Part shown: positions 33,726-42,585 of the stretch, piece after piece
How positions within the stretch are numbered: the first letter of the stretch is position 1
Layout of the letters: the number at the start of each line of letters is the position of its first letter
Source: an uncultured Lachnospiraceae bacterium
GTDB taxonomy: Bacteria; Bacillota; Clostridia; Lachnospirales; Lachnospiraceae
Direction: 5' to 3'
DNA: 64,000 nucleotides
Assembly: GCA_910588775.1 (NCBI GenBank)
Contig: CAJURH010000012.1
Coordinates: 1-64,000 of the forward strand
Notes under the pieces: model-generated
Told to the model about the DNA's origin: nothing
The model's input: the letters and a program-made list of their open reading frames with translations, nothing else
Databases searched by the model: none
Position numbers and translations under genes: made by a program

Positions 33726-34695
33726 ACATATCCCTTACCCTTTCCCGGATAGATTCATCCGACAGACCGTTCTGTTTGCCGGAAAGGATGATCCTCACCG
33801 TTTTAATTTCATTCTCACGCGCTATCACATAGGCCACCAGCGGCCCGATAGTGAATGAATTATATAACTGCGGCCGGATTGTCTCGATAATACGATTATC
33901 GCACCATCTCTCAAAAGCAGAAGGTGAATCTGCAAGAGCCTGCGCCCCTTGGGCATATTCCGTACCCGCCAGATATTCCTGGATTGCATCCATGCCGCTT
34001 AAGGCTGCTCTGGATAACAAGTCAACGGACAGGCTATCACATTCTGCCATGGCCTTTTTCATAAATTCTATTGATTTTGCGGTTTTCTGCGAACGCACAG
34101 CAATTTTAATGTCGGCAACCGCCACGGTGGATTCAGCGTACTTGCGGATAATCTCATCCGTCGCCTCCTGTCCCGCCTGGTAAATAGCTTCCAGAGCTGC
34201 CTTATCTATCATCACGTCACAGAGCTGACCATCGCCTGTATGGACAAATGACTCGTAGGCTTCCTGCGCCGCCTGCGCCATGTTATCCGGCAGCCGGTGG
34301 AAATCCTTGTTCTGCACAATCTCTATCATCTCTTTGCCGTTAATTGAGCATGAGTCATAGAACAGATTCGCATCTGCTGCAGAACTGTCAGAAGCCACAT
34401 ATTTAATGGCGGCTTTCAGATTATGAAACTGATCCGGGTATGTGAGCACATCAAGCACAGACATATCCTTTATCATTTCCCGCATCAGCTCCCACGTCTT
34501 TTCCTTCTCCCGTGATAAAATTGCTTCTGCATCCTCTATAGAAGAATCGGAATCCCCCCAGCCCTTTTCCAACAAAAGCTGTACGCACTGCTCATGAGAT
34601 TTTGCAGCGACAAGCTGTTCAATGGTTGCCTGGGAAAACAAAGATACTTCCTTTGATCGAATTCGCGCGACCGCATACGTGTACTGTTCAGACAT
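33718..34695 (-). CDS. ntpC: V-type ATPase subunit C (AC39/VatC), operon 1
   Basis: A 325-residue mostly helical subunit connecting the central stalk to the proteolipid ring. It begins YTYAVARIRSKEVSLFS and shows the repeated three-helix layout of the family, ending with IGPLVAYVIARENEIKTVRIILSGK. It lies 33 nt downstream of ntpE and overlaps ntpG by 8 nt. Confidence 0.92.
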   Translation of the reverse strand: MSEQYTYAVARIRSKEVSLFSQATIEQLVAAKSHEQCVQLLLEKGWGDSDSSIEDAEAILSREKEKTWELMREMIKDMSVLDVLTYPDQFHNLKAAIKYVASDSSAADANLFYDSCSINGKEMIEIVQNKDFHRLPDNMAQAAQEAYESFVHTGDGQLCDVMIDKAALEAIYQAGQEATDEIIRKYAESTVAVADIKIAVRSQKTAKSIEFMKKAMAECDSLSVDLLSRAALSGMDAIQEYLAGTEYAQGAQALADSPSAFERWCDNRIIETIRPQLYNSFTIGPLVAYVIARENEIKTVRIILSGKQNGLSDESIRERVRDMYV

Positions 34696-34728
34696 CGGTA
34701 TAACCTCCTTATACGCGGATCTGCGCTT

Positions 34729-35325
34729 TTATGCAAATAAAATTTTCTGTATCTCGTCCTGCAGGTCATCCTTCTTGGAATCAAACAGTGCGCGGAAGGA
34801 ACAATTTTCCTCTACTCCACCATAGGCCAGAACAAATCCGCCACCTTCCACATCTCTGCTTTCCTTGGACACCTTCAGGCTGCCGCCCTTTCCTTTGGCG
34901 ATTTTTCCTATTTCCTCCTCAAATCCGGAAGGCATTTTCTTCAAGTCCCCGTCTGAAAAGTACACTTCTCCCTCTTGGGGCAGAACGAATTTTTTCAGCA
35001 TCTCTTTCAATGTACTGAAATATTCCTCGTCACTCTTGGAGCAGAATTTCTTGTATGCCTTTTCCATTGTCTGGGCAATCACTTCCTGCTTCGCCTCCAG
35101 AACTGCCGTCCTGCGCTTTAAGTCTGCGGAAGATTCCACCCGGTCCCTGTAATTGGCAATCTCTACCTCTGATTTTTTGGAGATCTCCTCCTCGATCGCT
35201 TTGGCTTCCGCTTCAGCCGCATCTGTTATTTCTTTGGCTTTGGCTTTGGCTTCTTCCAGCTTCTCGTTGGCGGAGTTATTCGCTTCATCCAGGATTTGAT
35301 TAATGATTTTGTCTAATCCGGTCAT
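34729..35325 (-). CDS. ntpE: V-type ATPase subunit E (peripheral stalk), operon 1
   Basis: A 198-residue subunit with a long N-terminal Ala/Glu/Lys coiled coil (LEEAKAKAKEITDAAEAEAKAIEEE) and a C-terminal globular domain that binds the head. It pairs with the small coiled-coil subunit encoded first in the operon. AAAGGAGA precedes the ATG. Confidence 0.93.
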   Translation of the reverse strand: MTGLDKIINQILDEANNSANEKLEEAKAKAKEITDAAEAEAKAIEEEISKKSEVEIANYRDRVESSADLKRRTAVLEAKQEVIAQTMEKAYKKFCSKSDEEYFSTLKEMLKKFVLPQEGEVYFSDGDLKKMPSGFEEEIGKIAKGKGGSLKVSKESRDVEGGGFVLAYGGVEENCSFRALFDSKKDDLQDEIQKILFA

Positions 35326-35364
35326 TCTAAGCTCTCCTTTACTTTTGATTTACTCAACAGCTAC

Positions 35365-35841
35365 TTACACCTGAATTGCACTTACTGCCAGAATAGAAAT
35401 CAAAAGCGCCAGAATCGCATATGTCTCAACCATGGCCGGGAACAGCATAGCTTTACCAAACTGCTCTTCTTTCTTAGCCACGATGCCGATAGATGCTGCT
35501 GAAGTCATACCCTGGTATTTACCAGAAATCAAACCTACGATTCCGATTGGAAGACAAGCTGCCAGAATCAATAAACCAGTTTTCGGATCAACGGCTGCTG
35601 CGCCACCGCCCAGAAGGCCGATCTTAGAAAGTGTGATAAATCCAACCAACAGACCATAAATACCCTGTGTACCAGGAAGAAGCTGCATGATCAAAACTTT
35701 TGCAAATTTATTGGGATCTTCTGTCACAACACCTGCGGCTGCCTGACCGGCAATACCTACTCCGATAGCTGAACCTGCACCTGCTAAAAATACTGCAACT
35801 GCTGCGCCAAGTAATGCGTATACAATTCCTAATTCACTCAT
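35365..35841 (-). CDS. ntpK: V-type ATPase proteolipid subunit K, Na+-type, operon 1
   Basis: Rotor ring subunit, 158 residues, four membrane helices formed by a duplicated hairpin as in Enterococcus hirae NtpK. All side chains known to bind Na+ there are present: LPGTQ (Leu55, Thr58, Gln59) in helix 2, Gln110 (SGKYQG) in helix 3 and Glu139 (MVETYAIL) in helix 4. This predicts a Na+-coupled ring with one carboxylate per four-helix subunit. AAGGAGGAG precedes the ATG. Confidence 0.95.
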   Translation of the reverse strand: MSELGIVYALLGAAVAVFLAGAGSAIGVGIAGQAAAGVVTEDPNKFAKVLIMQLLPGTQGIYGLLVGFITLSKIGLLGGGAAAVDPKTGLLILAACLPIGIVGLISGKYQGMTSAASIGIVAKKEEQFGKAMLFPAMVETYAILALLISILAVSAIQV

Positions 35842-35845
35842 AACG

Positions 35846-37870
35846 TTACTTCTCCTCCTTAATATCTACATATTTCGTATTTGCCTGAAATGGCTCAAAC
35901 GGCTTTCCGCCGCCTTCATAAAATTTACCAAAGAACTCCACGAACTGGAGACGGTTAGTATGCACATAAGTACCCAACAGGTTGATAGCCATATTCAGCA
36001 CATGTCCTACCACAAATACTAGGATAAAGACGATAATGCCGAAAACGCCGCTTCCGCCCATGCTGCCCATCTGGTTTACTACGGACGCAATAACTCCGGT
36101 AGCCAATCCAAGAGCCAGCAGACGGGAATAAGACAACACGTCACTGAGCCAACCTGTGATATTATACAAATCATAAGCGCCCAAGGCAATCCGAAGCCCC
36201 GGATTCTTGTTATCCCTTCCTGACATAAACAGGATAATCAGCGCGCCGCCAATGGCAAGAATCTTTGCCAAAGTGTTCACTGCGCTTGGGAATACAATGT
36301 GCGCCTGTGCAATAGACGCAAAAATATCTGTCGGGATAAAAATCAGCACCAGACCAGTGATCATCATATACCAGCTCACTACATCACTGATAAGGCCCAC
36401 AAAATCTTTGTGCTTAATGCACATATATCCCTTCATGCCAAGACCTGCGTACAGATGAATCATACCCAATGCCATGGCGAAAACCAATAGTTTCATAGGA
36501 TTCTCAAGAGGCGCAAACCACAGTGGCTTGATAATGGGCGTCGCCCCCGTATACCCGAAGAATGTCTTGGCGACCACGTCCACAACATCTCCGAAATAAC
36601 CGCCGAATAAAATTCCCCACACGGCCGTAGAAATACCGCCGAACATAAACAATTTCACGTTGGTTCTTAAACCAGCGCTCATACGTGGAAATTTCTTTAA
36701 TGCAATTGCACATACAATAAAAACAAGTAAGCCATAAGCCGTGTCAGACAACATCATGCCAAAGAATATAATATAGAAGAAAGACATGACTTTCGTCGGG
36801 TCCACTTCTCCCTTTTTCGGAAGTCCATAGGACTGAAGCACACCCTCCGCCGCCGATGAAATCGCACCGTTTTTCAGAATTACAGGCGCCTCCTCATCCT
36901 CTGCAACCTCTTCAATATCTACGCTGGCATGATACTTCTCCTCAAATTCCATCTTAATCGCTTGGCTCATGGACTTTGGTAAGTATCCGCTTATGAGAAA
37001 CGTCTGCCGTGTATGGAGAACCTGCCCCAAAACTTCATACTTCTGGGCACGGGTACGGAAATAGTCAGATATCAGCTTTAAGTCTTCTCTGCTGCTGGCA
37101 TAATCCTTAATCTGGGCCTCCGTATTCTCGCCCTGCCTCTCCATCTCTTTGATCTGCTTCTCATACTCTGCTTTCTGCTCAGCTGGAGTCTTACGCACTA
37201 TTTGGGCCGGTCTTGAAAAACCAATGGCCCTTAAAGTTTCCTCCAACAGAACTGCCTGTCCTTTCAGGCAGGTGGCCGCCACGCAAGTCTGATCTCTGTC
37301 TGAGCTGATCACCTGTACGTCCACCGCTTCCAACTCTGGTGCGTGAGTCCCTATATGTGTTAAAATTTCTTCCAGGGTCATCACGCTGTTAATACTTCCG
37401 ATTAAAACCGCAGTTTTTTCTGTGCCTGCAAAATCCATGGGCACATCCAGTTTCAGCCAAGGCTCCAAAGCGTCAATCTGTGTCTGCAGTTTCAATGCAT
37501 TGGCATTTTGCTCTGCGATTTTCTTATCCAGAGCAACCAGCTCATTGGCAATTCCCATTGTTGCCTGGTTATCTGCCATCGCCTTTTCAAAAACCTGCTT
37601 TTCCACCAGCTCTTTGCCCGCCAGGCTGTCAAGCATGGATGTTTTCTCCGGGGCATATTTGTCCAGGATCTCCAAGGCATGGTCAGCCAGGGAAGCATTT
37701 TTTTCAAATACCTGACGTGAGTCCATGGTGTTAATGGTGTGTAAAGACTCATCTTCCACAAGGGAATTGTCGATTTCCACCACCCCCAGGGACTGCAGTC
37801 GTTCCAGAATGGCTTTTCGTTCTTTTTTCATAGCGCAGATACTAAAGCGTTGCATCTGCATAACTGCCAT
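35846..37870 (-). CDS. ntpI: V-type ATPase subunit I (membrane stator a-subunit), operon 1
   Basis: A 674-residue protein. The N-terminal cytoplasmic half (to about 345) has long coiled coils and the C-terminal half has about eight membrane helices. SYSRLLALGLATGVIA contains the conserved Arg that faces the ring carboxylate. Start ATG 37870 (MAVMQMQRFSICAMK) with AAGGAGGG 9 nt upstream; an upstream in-frame extension to 37915 has no site and no conservation. It lies immediately upstream of ntpK. Confidence 0.95.
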   Translation of the reverse strand: MAVMQMQRFSICAMKKERKAILERLQSLGVVEIDNSLVEDESLHTINTMDSRQVFEKNASLADHALEILDKYAPEKTSMLDSLAGKELVEKQVFEKAMADNQATMGIANELVALDKKIAEQNANALKLQTQIDALEPWLKLDVPMDFAGTEKTAVLIGSINSVMTLEEILTHIGTHAPELEAVDVQVISSDRDQTCVAATCLKGQAVLLEETLRAIGFSRPAQIVRKTPAEQKAEYEKQIKEMERQGENTEAQIKDYASSREDLKLISDYFRTRAQKYEVLGQVLHTRQTFLISGYLPKSMSQAIKMEFEEKYHASVDIEEVAEDEEAPVILKNGAISSAAEGVLQSYGLPKKGEVDPTKVMSFFYIIFFGMMLSDTAYGLLVFIVCAIALKKFPRMSAGLRTNVKLFMFGGISTAVWGILFGGYFGDVVDVVAKTFFGYTGATPIIKPLWFAPLENPMKLLVFAMALGMIHLYAGLGMKGYMCIKHKDFVGLISDVVSWYMMITGLVLIFIPTDIFASIAQAHIVFPSAVNTLAKILAIGGALIILFMSGRDNKNPGLRIALGAYDLYNITGWLSDVLSYSRLLALGLATGVIASVVNQMGSMGGSGVFGIIVFILVFVVGHVLNMAINLLGTYVHTNRLQFVEFFGKFYEGGGKPFEPFQANTKYVDIKEEK

Positions 37871-37952
37871 ATCCGCATCCCTCCTTCTTATATTTCGTAA
37901 AAAAAGCTGGCACATAAGCGCCCATACATATCAGGGGGATCTTATAACCTCC

Positions 37953-38261
37953 CTAATACAAATGGGAGATCACCAGATCAACTGCCTGCGCCTCTTTTTT
38001 TGCTGCTGCCGCCTTAAGAGCCTTAATATCTTTTGCGGATGACTGTTCTGACTTCTGATAAACTTTCTGCGATTCCGCTTCTGCCTGTTCAAAAGCCGTC
38101 TTAGCCCTGGCACGGGCGTTCTCCTCCTGATCTGCCTTCAAGGTCTTTGCATCAGCCTTCGCTTTCTCTATCAATGCCTCTGCCTCTACCGCGGCGTCCT
38201 TGATAATCTGCTCGGCTTTTGCCTCTGTTTCCTTGACAACTTTCATTGTTTCTTGTACCAC
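37953..38261 (-). CDS. ntpF: V-type ATPase peripheral-stalk coiled-coil subunit (G/H, NtpF), operon 1
   Basis: A 102-residue, almost entirely helical Ala/Glu/Lys-rich protein, first gene of operon 1. It pairs with subunit E to form the peripheral stalk. The start codon is GTG at 38261 with AAGGTGG 7 nt upstream. Position and composition match E. hirae NtpF; the sequence itself is too simple for family assignment without context. Confidence 0.85.
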   Translation of the reverse strand: MVQETMKVVKETEAKAEQIIKDAAVEAEALIEKAKADAKTLKADQEENARARAKTAFEQAEAESQKVYQKSEQSSAKDIKALKAAAAKKEAQAVDLVISHLY

Positions 38262-38291
38262 TTCATCACCACCTTTTATACGTATAGTAAG

Positions 38292-38320
38292 ATAGTACCA
38301 TATTCCTCAAGAAAAATCAA
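38292..38320 (-). promoter_or_regulatory. Sigma-A promoter of V-ATPase operon 1
   Basis: On the minus strand, -35 TTGATT (38315-38320) and -10 TACTAT (38292-38297) have a 17 bp spacer, about 25 nt upstream of the ntpF start region. No other promoter is obvious before ntpD. Confidence 0.7.
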
Positions 38321-38360
38321 ATAAAAATCGGTATATGCGATAAAAAGAATCCGCACACTT

Positions 38361-38390
38361 AAAAGACAAGATATCTCCCGATACCTTGCC
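38361..38390 (-). terminator. Terminator of the orphan sugar-binding lipoprotein gene
   Basis: On the minus strand, GGCAAGGTATC and GATATCTTGTC form an 11-bp stem (two G-T pairs, 4-nt loop) followed by TTTT. It lies about 20 bp after the stop codon and separates this gene from V-ATPase operon 1. Confidence 0.65.
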
Positions 38391-38409
38391 TATAAATACA
38401 ATGAATTTT

Positions 38410-39534
38410 CTAATCGTAAAACAAGCCACTTTGTCTGACTTCCTCTAGATTCTGTCCATCCACCCACATATAATCCACTTTTTCGTACTTTTCCAAATCA
38501 GAGAGCGGCTCTGAAAGCCCAGCGCAAACGGCAAGCCAAATTGTCTGACTGGCCATACAAGGTATATTCTGAACAATCGCGCCCAACTGCCGGCCTTCCT
38601 GAATGGCCTGCATCTGTTGTGCGCCCGCGTCAAATCCCACCAGCGCGACTTCCTTCTCGGGATGCTCCTTCAGAACAGACAGGACCTTCTCCGCTATGCC
38701 CTGGCTGGTGCAGAAAATCCCCCTTACCTGCCCATCTTCCAACAAATCCAGAACAACTGATTCCATGTCATCTTCCCTACCCTCTGTATATTCGCATACC
38801 GCTTCCACATCCGGATGGTTTTTCTTGATTTCCTTTCTAAATCCCTTCAGTCGTTCTTCACTGGTCTGGGAGTATTTTGCATGGGCAAACACAGCCAGCT
38901 TCCCTTTCCCTTCCATGGCTGAGCAAAGTTCCTGCGCCGCCCTCGCCCCTGCTTCTTTATTATCTGTGGCGCAAAAGGCCGTATCCATATCGCACTTCAC
39001 CCTGGAATCAAATAACACCACGGGAATCCCATTATCCCGCGCCGTCTCAAGCTGCGCCTGACAGGAATTCATATCAATAGCCGCCAAGCAAAGCACAGAC
39101 GGATTCTCCGCCAAAACAGCGTCAATGGTATTGATCTGATCGTTTACATTTTCCTCAGAATCCGGCCCTTCAAAAGTCACTCGTATAGCGTCTTCCCCTT
39201 GCAAATCATAAAACCCATTGATATACTCCACCGTTTCCTTCATATATTTCTTCATCTGTTTCCAGTAATTTCCTTGTGCGCTCCTGGCCACAACGGCAAT
39301 ATGCATTCCTGGTTCTATTCCCAGTTCTCCGTCCAACTGAATCGAAAACTGCGCTTCCTGCGTGACCTCACCGCCCCCCTGGTTCTGCGAAGCCATTCCC
39401 AGAGAACCATCCGTTTCTCCCTGTCCAGACAAGACTTCCACAGCTGCCGAAGCCGTCTGCGCCCTTTTTCCGCAACCTGCTAAAAAAACCAGGGACAATA
39501 CAAAACACAAAAATGCCGCAAATACTCTCTTCAT
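38410..39534 (-). CDS. Sugar-type periplasmic-binding-protein lipoprotein (RbsB-like), orphan
   Basis: A 374-residue solute-binding protein of the ribose/galactose type. Lipoprotein signal with lipobox LAGC (Cys21), an unstructured S/G/Q-rich linker, then a type I periplasmic-binding fold: MHIAVVARSAQGNYWKQM, ETARDNGIPVVLFDSRV, CATDNKEAGARAAQEL and EVALVGFDAGAQQM. It would bind a sugar or small ligand at the cell surface. No ABC-transporter ATPase or permease gene is next to it, so it may be a sensor or share a transporter encoded elsewhere. Confidence 0.85.
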   Translation of the reverse strand: MKRVFAAFLCFVLSLVFLAGCGKRAQTASAAVEVLSGQGETDGSLGMASQNQGGGEVTQEAQFSIQLDGELGIEPGMHIAVVARSAQGNYWKQMKKYMKETVEYINGFYDLQGEDAIRVTFEGPDSEENVNDQINTIDAVLAENPSVLCLAAIDMNSCQAQLETARDNGIPVVLFDSRVKCDMDTAFCATDNKEAGARAAQELCSAMEGKGKLAVFAHAKYSQTSEERLKGFRKEIKKNHPDVEAVCEYTEGREDDMESVVLDLLEDGQVRGIFCTSQGIAEKVLSVLKEHPEKEVALVGFDAGAQQMQAIQEGRQLGAIVQNIPCMASQTIWLAVCAGLSEPLSDLEKYEKVDYMWVDGQNLEEVRQSGLFYD

Positions 39535-39588
39535 AACATTCCCCTTCTAAAATCCCGTAACTCTATGGCTTTTTCTTTTCCCCCTTAG

Positions 39589-39616
39589 ATTATACATATT
39601 TTTATTCATTAGTCCA
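39589..39616 (-). promoter_or_regulatory. Probable promoter of the sugar-binding lipoprotein gene
   Basis: On the minus strand, a perfect -10 TATAAT (39589-39594) with a weak -35 TGGACT (39611-39616), 16 bp spacer. The poor -35 may indicate an activator. Confidence 0.4.
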
Positions 39617-39660
39617 TAGAATTTATTTTTATTTCACACTTTTTTCAGAAAGAGAATTTT

Positions 39661-40692
39661 TTAATCCCATATATCCCACTCTTTACCAATTCCGTAAATT
39701 AAGGCCAGCGCAATAGGCCCCAGAATAAATCCTGTCACCCCAAACACAAAAAAACCCAGATAGATAGCCGCCATAATCACTATGGGATACACCCCCAGTT
39801 TATCTCCCAAAAGCCTGGGTTCCATAAATTCACGGACCAATGTGGTGAGCAGCTCAATAGACAGATACCAGATTGCCAAATTGGTCTGGCCACGCAGAAA
39901 AAAGAATAATATAGCCGGATATAAGAAAAGTCCCGTTCCTATAATGGGCAACGCATCCAAAATCCCCAGCCCAATGCCAAAAAGCAGAAAATACGGATTC
40001 TTCATCAGCCACAACATAAATGTGCAGATAAAAGCGATTGCCAGCATAATTAAAATCTGCGCTTTTAAATACGTGACGCAAGTCTGGCGCAGCCTTTTTA
40101 GAACACGTTTCCAAGGCTGGTAGAAGCGGTATGTTCGCAAAGTTCTGCGTATGTCATCCAGATCATTTAAGAACAACACGCCTGAAATAAAAGCGATAAT
40201 AATTCCACTAACTGCCGTGATCAACCCTTTCAGGTAATCCGTAGCCTGGAAAATGGTCTTCGGGCTAATCCCTTGGATAAAATTCTTTTGCATTTTCCCT
40301 ACGTTATCAAGTATAAATTTACGACTCTCCACCTGGGAAATCCCCACCGCGTTCTCAATGGCGCAGCAACATTGATCCACGAACTGGTAGAACCTTCCTT
40401 CTATTTCTGGTAAGTGCATCATCCATGCCTTCAACTGGTCTATCAAAGTATTCACGCCCACCCACAGAAACGCCCCTACCACGGCCAGAAGCAACAGCAT
40501 AAAGAAACCGCCCACCACGCTTTCTTTCAGATGAATTTTCCTCCCTATTTTCACGGCCAAAGGATGCAGCCAGACAGCCAGACCCCATCCAATCAAAAAA
40601 GGAATGGTGACAGGCAGCGCATACCGGAGTCCAAGATAGACACTTATCACAATCCCTACAATGCTTACTCTCCTTTTCCACTCAAAATCCAC
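39661..40692 (-). CDS. AI-2E family transporter / PerM-like permease
   Basis: A 343-residue integral membrane protein with about eight helices in the AI-2E/PerM layout: two or three helices, a soluble loop (about 85-155), then LGIGLGILDALPIIGTG and ITGFILGPIALALI-like helices at the C-terminus. The family includes sporulation protein YtvI and some Na+(Li+)/H+ antiporters; substrate cannot be set from sequence. The start codon is GTG at 40692. It follows the RluA-type gene after 65 bp. Confidence 0.85.
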   Translation of the reverse strand: MDFEWKRRVSIVGIVISVYLGLRYALPVTIPFLIGWGLAVWLHPLAVKIGRKIHLKESVVGGFFMLLLLAVVGAFLWVGVNTLIDQLKAWMMHLPEIEGRFYQFVDQCCCAIENAVGISQVESRKFILDNVGKMQKNFIQGISPKTIFQATDYLKGLITAVSGIIIAFISGVLFLNDLDDIRRTLRTYRFYQPWKRVLKRLRQTCVTYLKAQILIMLAIAFICTFMLWLMKNPYFLLFGIGLGILDALPIIGTGLFLYPAILFFFLRGQTNLAIWYLSIELLTTLVREFMEPRLLGDKLGVYPIVIMAAIYLGFFVFGVTGFILGPIALALIYGIGKEWDIWD

Positions 40693-40757
40693 AAAACCAC
40701 CATCCCTTTCTACTGAAAATATGCTTTAAATTTCAGTATGGCGGCATTATGGAATTT

Positions 40758-41441
40758 TTATGCATGCCATCCCAAAAAGGCTCTGCCCTCCGGCCAAATC
40801 TCCCAACTCATCTCCTTATTGGACGCGGGATGAATCAGACTTAGGCGATGGGCGCACAACCCTATACCCTCTGACGAATCACTGCCCTGAGAATTATATT
40901 TTCTATCACCCTCCAGGGGATGGCCCCGATGGCTGAATTGAACCCGTATCTGATGAAACCGTCCCGTAACTAGATGGATTTTCACAAGGCTGCTCTCCCC
41001 CTTGGATTCCACCACCCGGTAATGCAGACGGGCTTCCTTGGCGCCTTTCGTTCCTGCGGGAACCACCCTGGCCATTCGCTTCTTATTATCTTTCAGCAGC
41101 CAGTCTTCCAACATCCCCTCCGCCGGCTCCATCTTGCCCTGAACCACAGCCAGATACTCCTTCCCCATCTTTCCATCTTGCACCTGCGCACTTAAGCTTT
41201 TTGCCGCTCTTTTACTCTTTGCCATCACCAAAAGACCTTCCACCGGCTGATCCAGGCGATGCACAATGCCCACATATGGCTGTCTAACCTGCCCGTTCTC
41301 CTTTCCATTGAGATAGTTCAGACAAGCGCACTCCAGATCCAGAACTCCCACCCCTGCGCTCTGTACGGGAATCCCTGGCGGTTTATGACAAACAATAAAA
41401 TGTTTGTCCTCATATAGAATACATTCTTTAAAATCTTTCAC
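40758..41441 (-). CDS. RluA-family rRNA/tRNA pseudouridine synthase
   Basis: A 227-residue enzyme converting uridine to pseudouridine in rRNA or tRNA. It carries the catalytic HRLDQPVEGLLVMAKS motif with the essential Asp, and TGRFHQIRVQFSHRGHPLEGDRKY. There is no N-terminal S4 domain, so it is of the short RluA/RluC-like type; the target base is unknown. The start codon is GTG at 41441 with AAGGTGA 7 nt upstream. Confidence 0.9.
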   Translation of the reverse strand: MKDFKECILYEDKHFIVCHKPPGIPVQSAGVGVLDLECACLNYLNGKENGQVRQPYVGIVHRLDQPVEGLLVMAKSKRAAKSLSAQVQDGKMGKEYLAVVQGKMEPAEGMLEDWLLKDNKKRMARVVPAGTKGAKEARLHYRVVESKGESSLVKIHLVTGRFHQIRVQFSHRGHPLEGDRKYNSQGSDSSEGIGLCAHRLSLIHPASNKEMSWEIWPEGRAFLGWHA

Positions 41442-41521
41442 TTTATTTTCACCTTTATTTTATAAATTGTAAATTAAACATGGTGGAACCTTTTCTTTCA
41501 TATAATAATACAGGCCACCGC

Positions 41522-41550
41522 TTGACAACCCATTCTTTTTGTTCCATACT
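41522..41550 (+). promoter_or_regulatory. Promoter of the Ca2+/Na+ exchanger gene, overlapping a divergent one
   Basis: -35 TTGACA (41522-41527) and -10 CATACT (41545-41550) with a 17 bp spacer. On the minus strand the same bases (41523-41528) read TTGTCA with TATTAT/TATATG 15-18 bp further, a likely promoter for the RluA-type gene. The two -35 boxes overlap almost fully, so the two promoters may compete. Confidence 0.5.
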
Positions 41551-41576
41551 TATTTTGTTTTTGGAGGAAAATATAC

Positions 41577-42539
41577 ATGATCAAATACTTACTGTTATTA
41601 TTGGGATTTTTTTTGCTAATCAAAGGCGCCGATTTGTTCGTAGAAGGCAGCTCTAACATTGCCCGGCTTTTAAGAATACCCAGCATAATCATCGGCCTCA
41701 CCGTGGTTGCCTTCGGAACCAGCCTGCCAGAAGCTTCCGTAAGCATCACAGCCGCCCTGGCCGGAAAAAACGACTTGTCCTTAAGTAATGTAATCGGTTC
41801 CAACATTTTCAACCTGCTCATAGTAGTTGGCGTCAGCGCCGCCTTGTGCCCCATGGAAGTCCAACCTTCTGTATTGAAGAAAGACTTTCCTTTCTCCATA
41901 CTAATTGCAATAATCTTATTGGCAATGGGGATTCCCGCGGCTTTTCACGGCGAAAAGGTTTCTATCCTCACCCGGACAGAAGGCTGTATCTTACTGGCCC
42001 TCTTTGTCCTTTACCTTATCCTCACTGTTCGGGAGGCCTTAAAGGCACGACAAAATAACGAGGGAGAAAACGCTTGCGAAGGAGAATCATCCACTTCCAT
42101 TTTCACCACAATTATTTGCGTAATCGTGGGAATTACAGGCATTGTGATTGGCGGCGACATGGTGGTGAACAGCGCTTCAGCTATTGCGTTGACCTTCGGA
42201 TGGAGCGAGACATTCATCGGTTTGACGATCGTGGCCCTGGGCACATCCCTCCCGGAGTTAGTAACCTCCGCCGTAGCCGCACGAAAAGGAGAGAGCGACC
42301 TTTCTCTAGGAAACGCCATTGGTTCCAATATTTTCAACATCCTGCTGGTGCTGGGAGCCTCCGCCACCGTACATCCCATCGCCATAGGCATATTCTCCAT
42401 CTACGACACTATATTCCTAATCGTATCCAGCATCATTGTCTATCTATTTGCCGTCCACAAAAAAAGCCTGGATAGAAAAGAAGGGCTGATGATGCTCCCC
42501 CTCTACATGTTTTTCTTTATTTATATCGTATTGCGGTAA
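41577..42539 (+). CDS. Ca2+/Na+ (cation:proton) exchanger, CaCA family, YrbG-like
   Basis: A 320-residue membrane protein with ten helices in two inverted halves. Each half has the alpha-repeat motif: GTSLPEASVSITAALAGKND with SNVIGSNIFNLL in the first, GTSLPELVTSAVAARKGESD with GNAIGSNIFNILL in the second, including the ion-binding Glu residues. A short acidic loop (about 160-175) separates the halves. It probably exports Ca2+ in exchange for Na+ or H+. GGAGG lies upstream of the ATG. Next to a Na+-type ATPase it could help set the Na+ gradient (inference). Confidence 0.92.
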   Translation: MIKYLLLLLGFFLLIKGADLFVEGSSNIARLLRIPSIIIGLTVVAFGTSLPEASVSITAALAGKNDLSLSNVIGSNIFNLLIVVGVSAALCPMEVQPSVLKKDFPFSILIAIILLAMGIPAAFHGEKVSILTRTEGCILLALFVLYLILTVREALKARQNNEGENACEGESSTSIFTTIICVIVGITGIVIGGDMVVNSASAIALTFGWSETFIGLTIVALGTSLPELVTSAVAARKGESDLSLGNAIGSNIFNILLVLGASATVHPIAIGIFSIYDTIFLIVSSIIVYLFAVHKKSLDRKEGLMMLPLYMFFFIYIVLR

Positions 42540-42545
42540 AAGACA

Positions 42546-42585
42546 AAACGGCCACCATTTCCGATTCACAAAATGGCGGCCGTTT
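42546..42585. terminator. Inverted repeat / probable terminator
   Basis: AAACGGCCACCATTT and AAATGGCGGCCGTTT form a stem of 8 plus 6 bp around one mismatch. It lies 7 nt after the exchanger stop codon on the plus strand. On the minus strand it is followed by TTGTCTTTT and would end the transcript from the promoter at 43130-43159. Confidence 0.65.
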
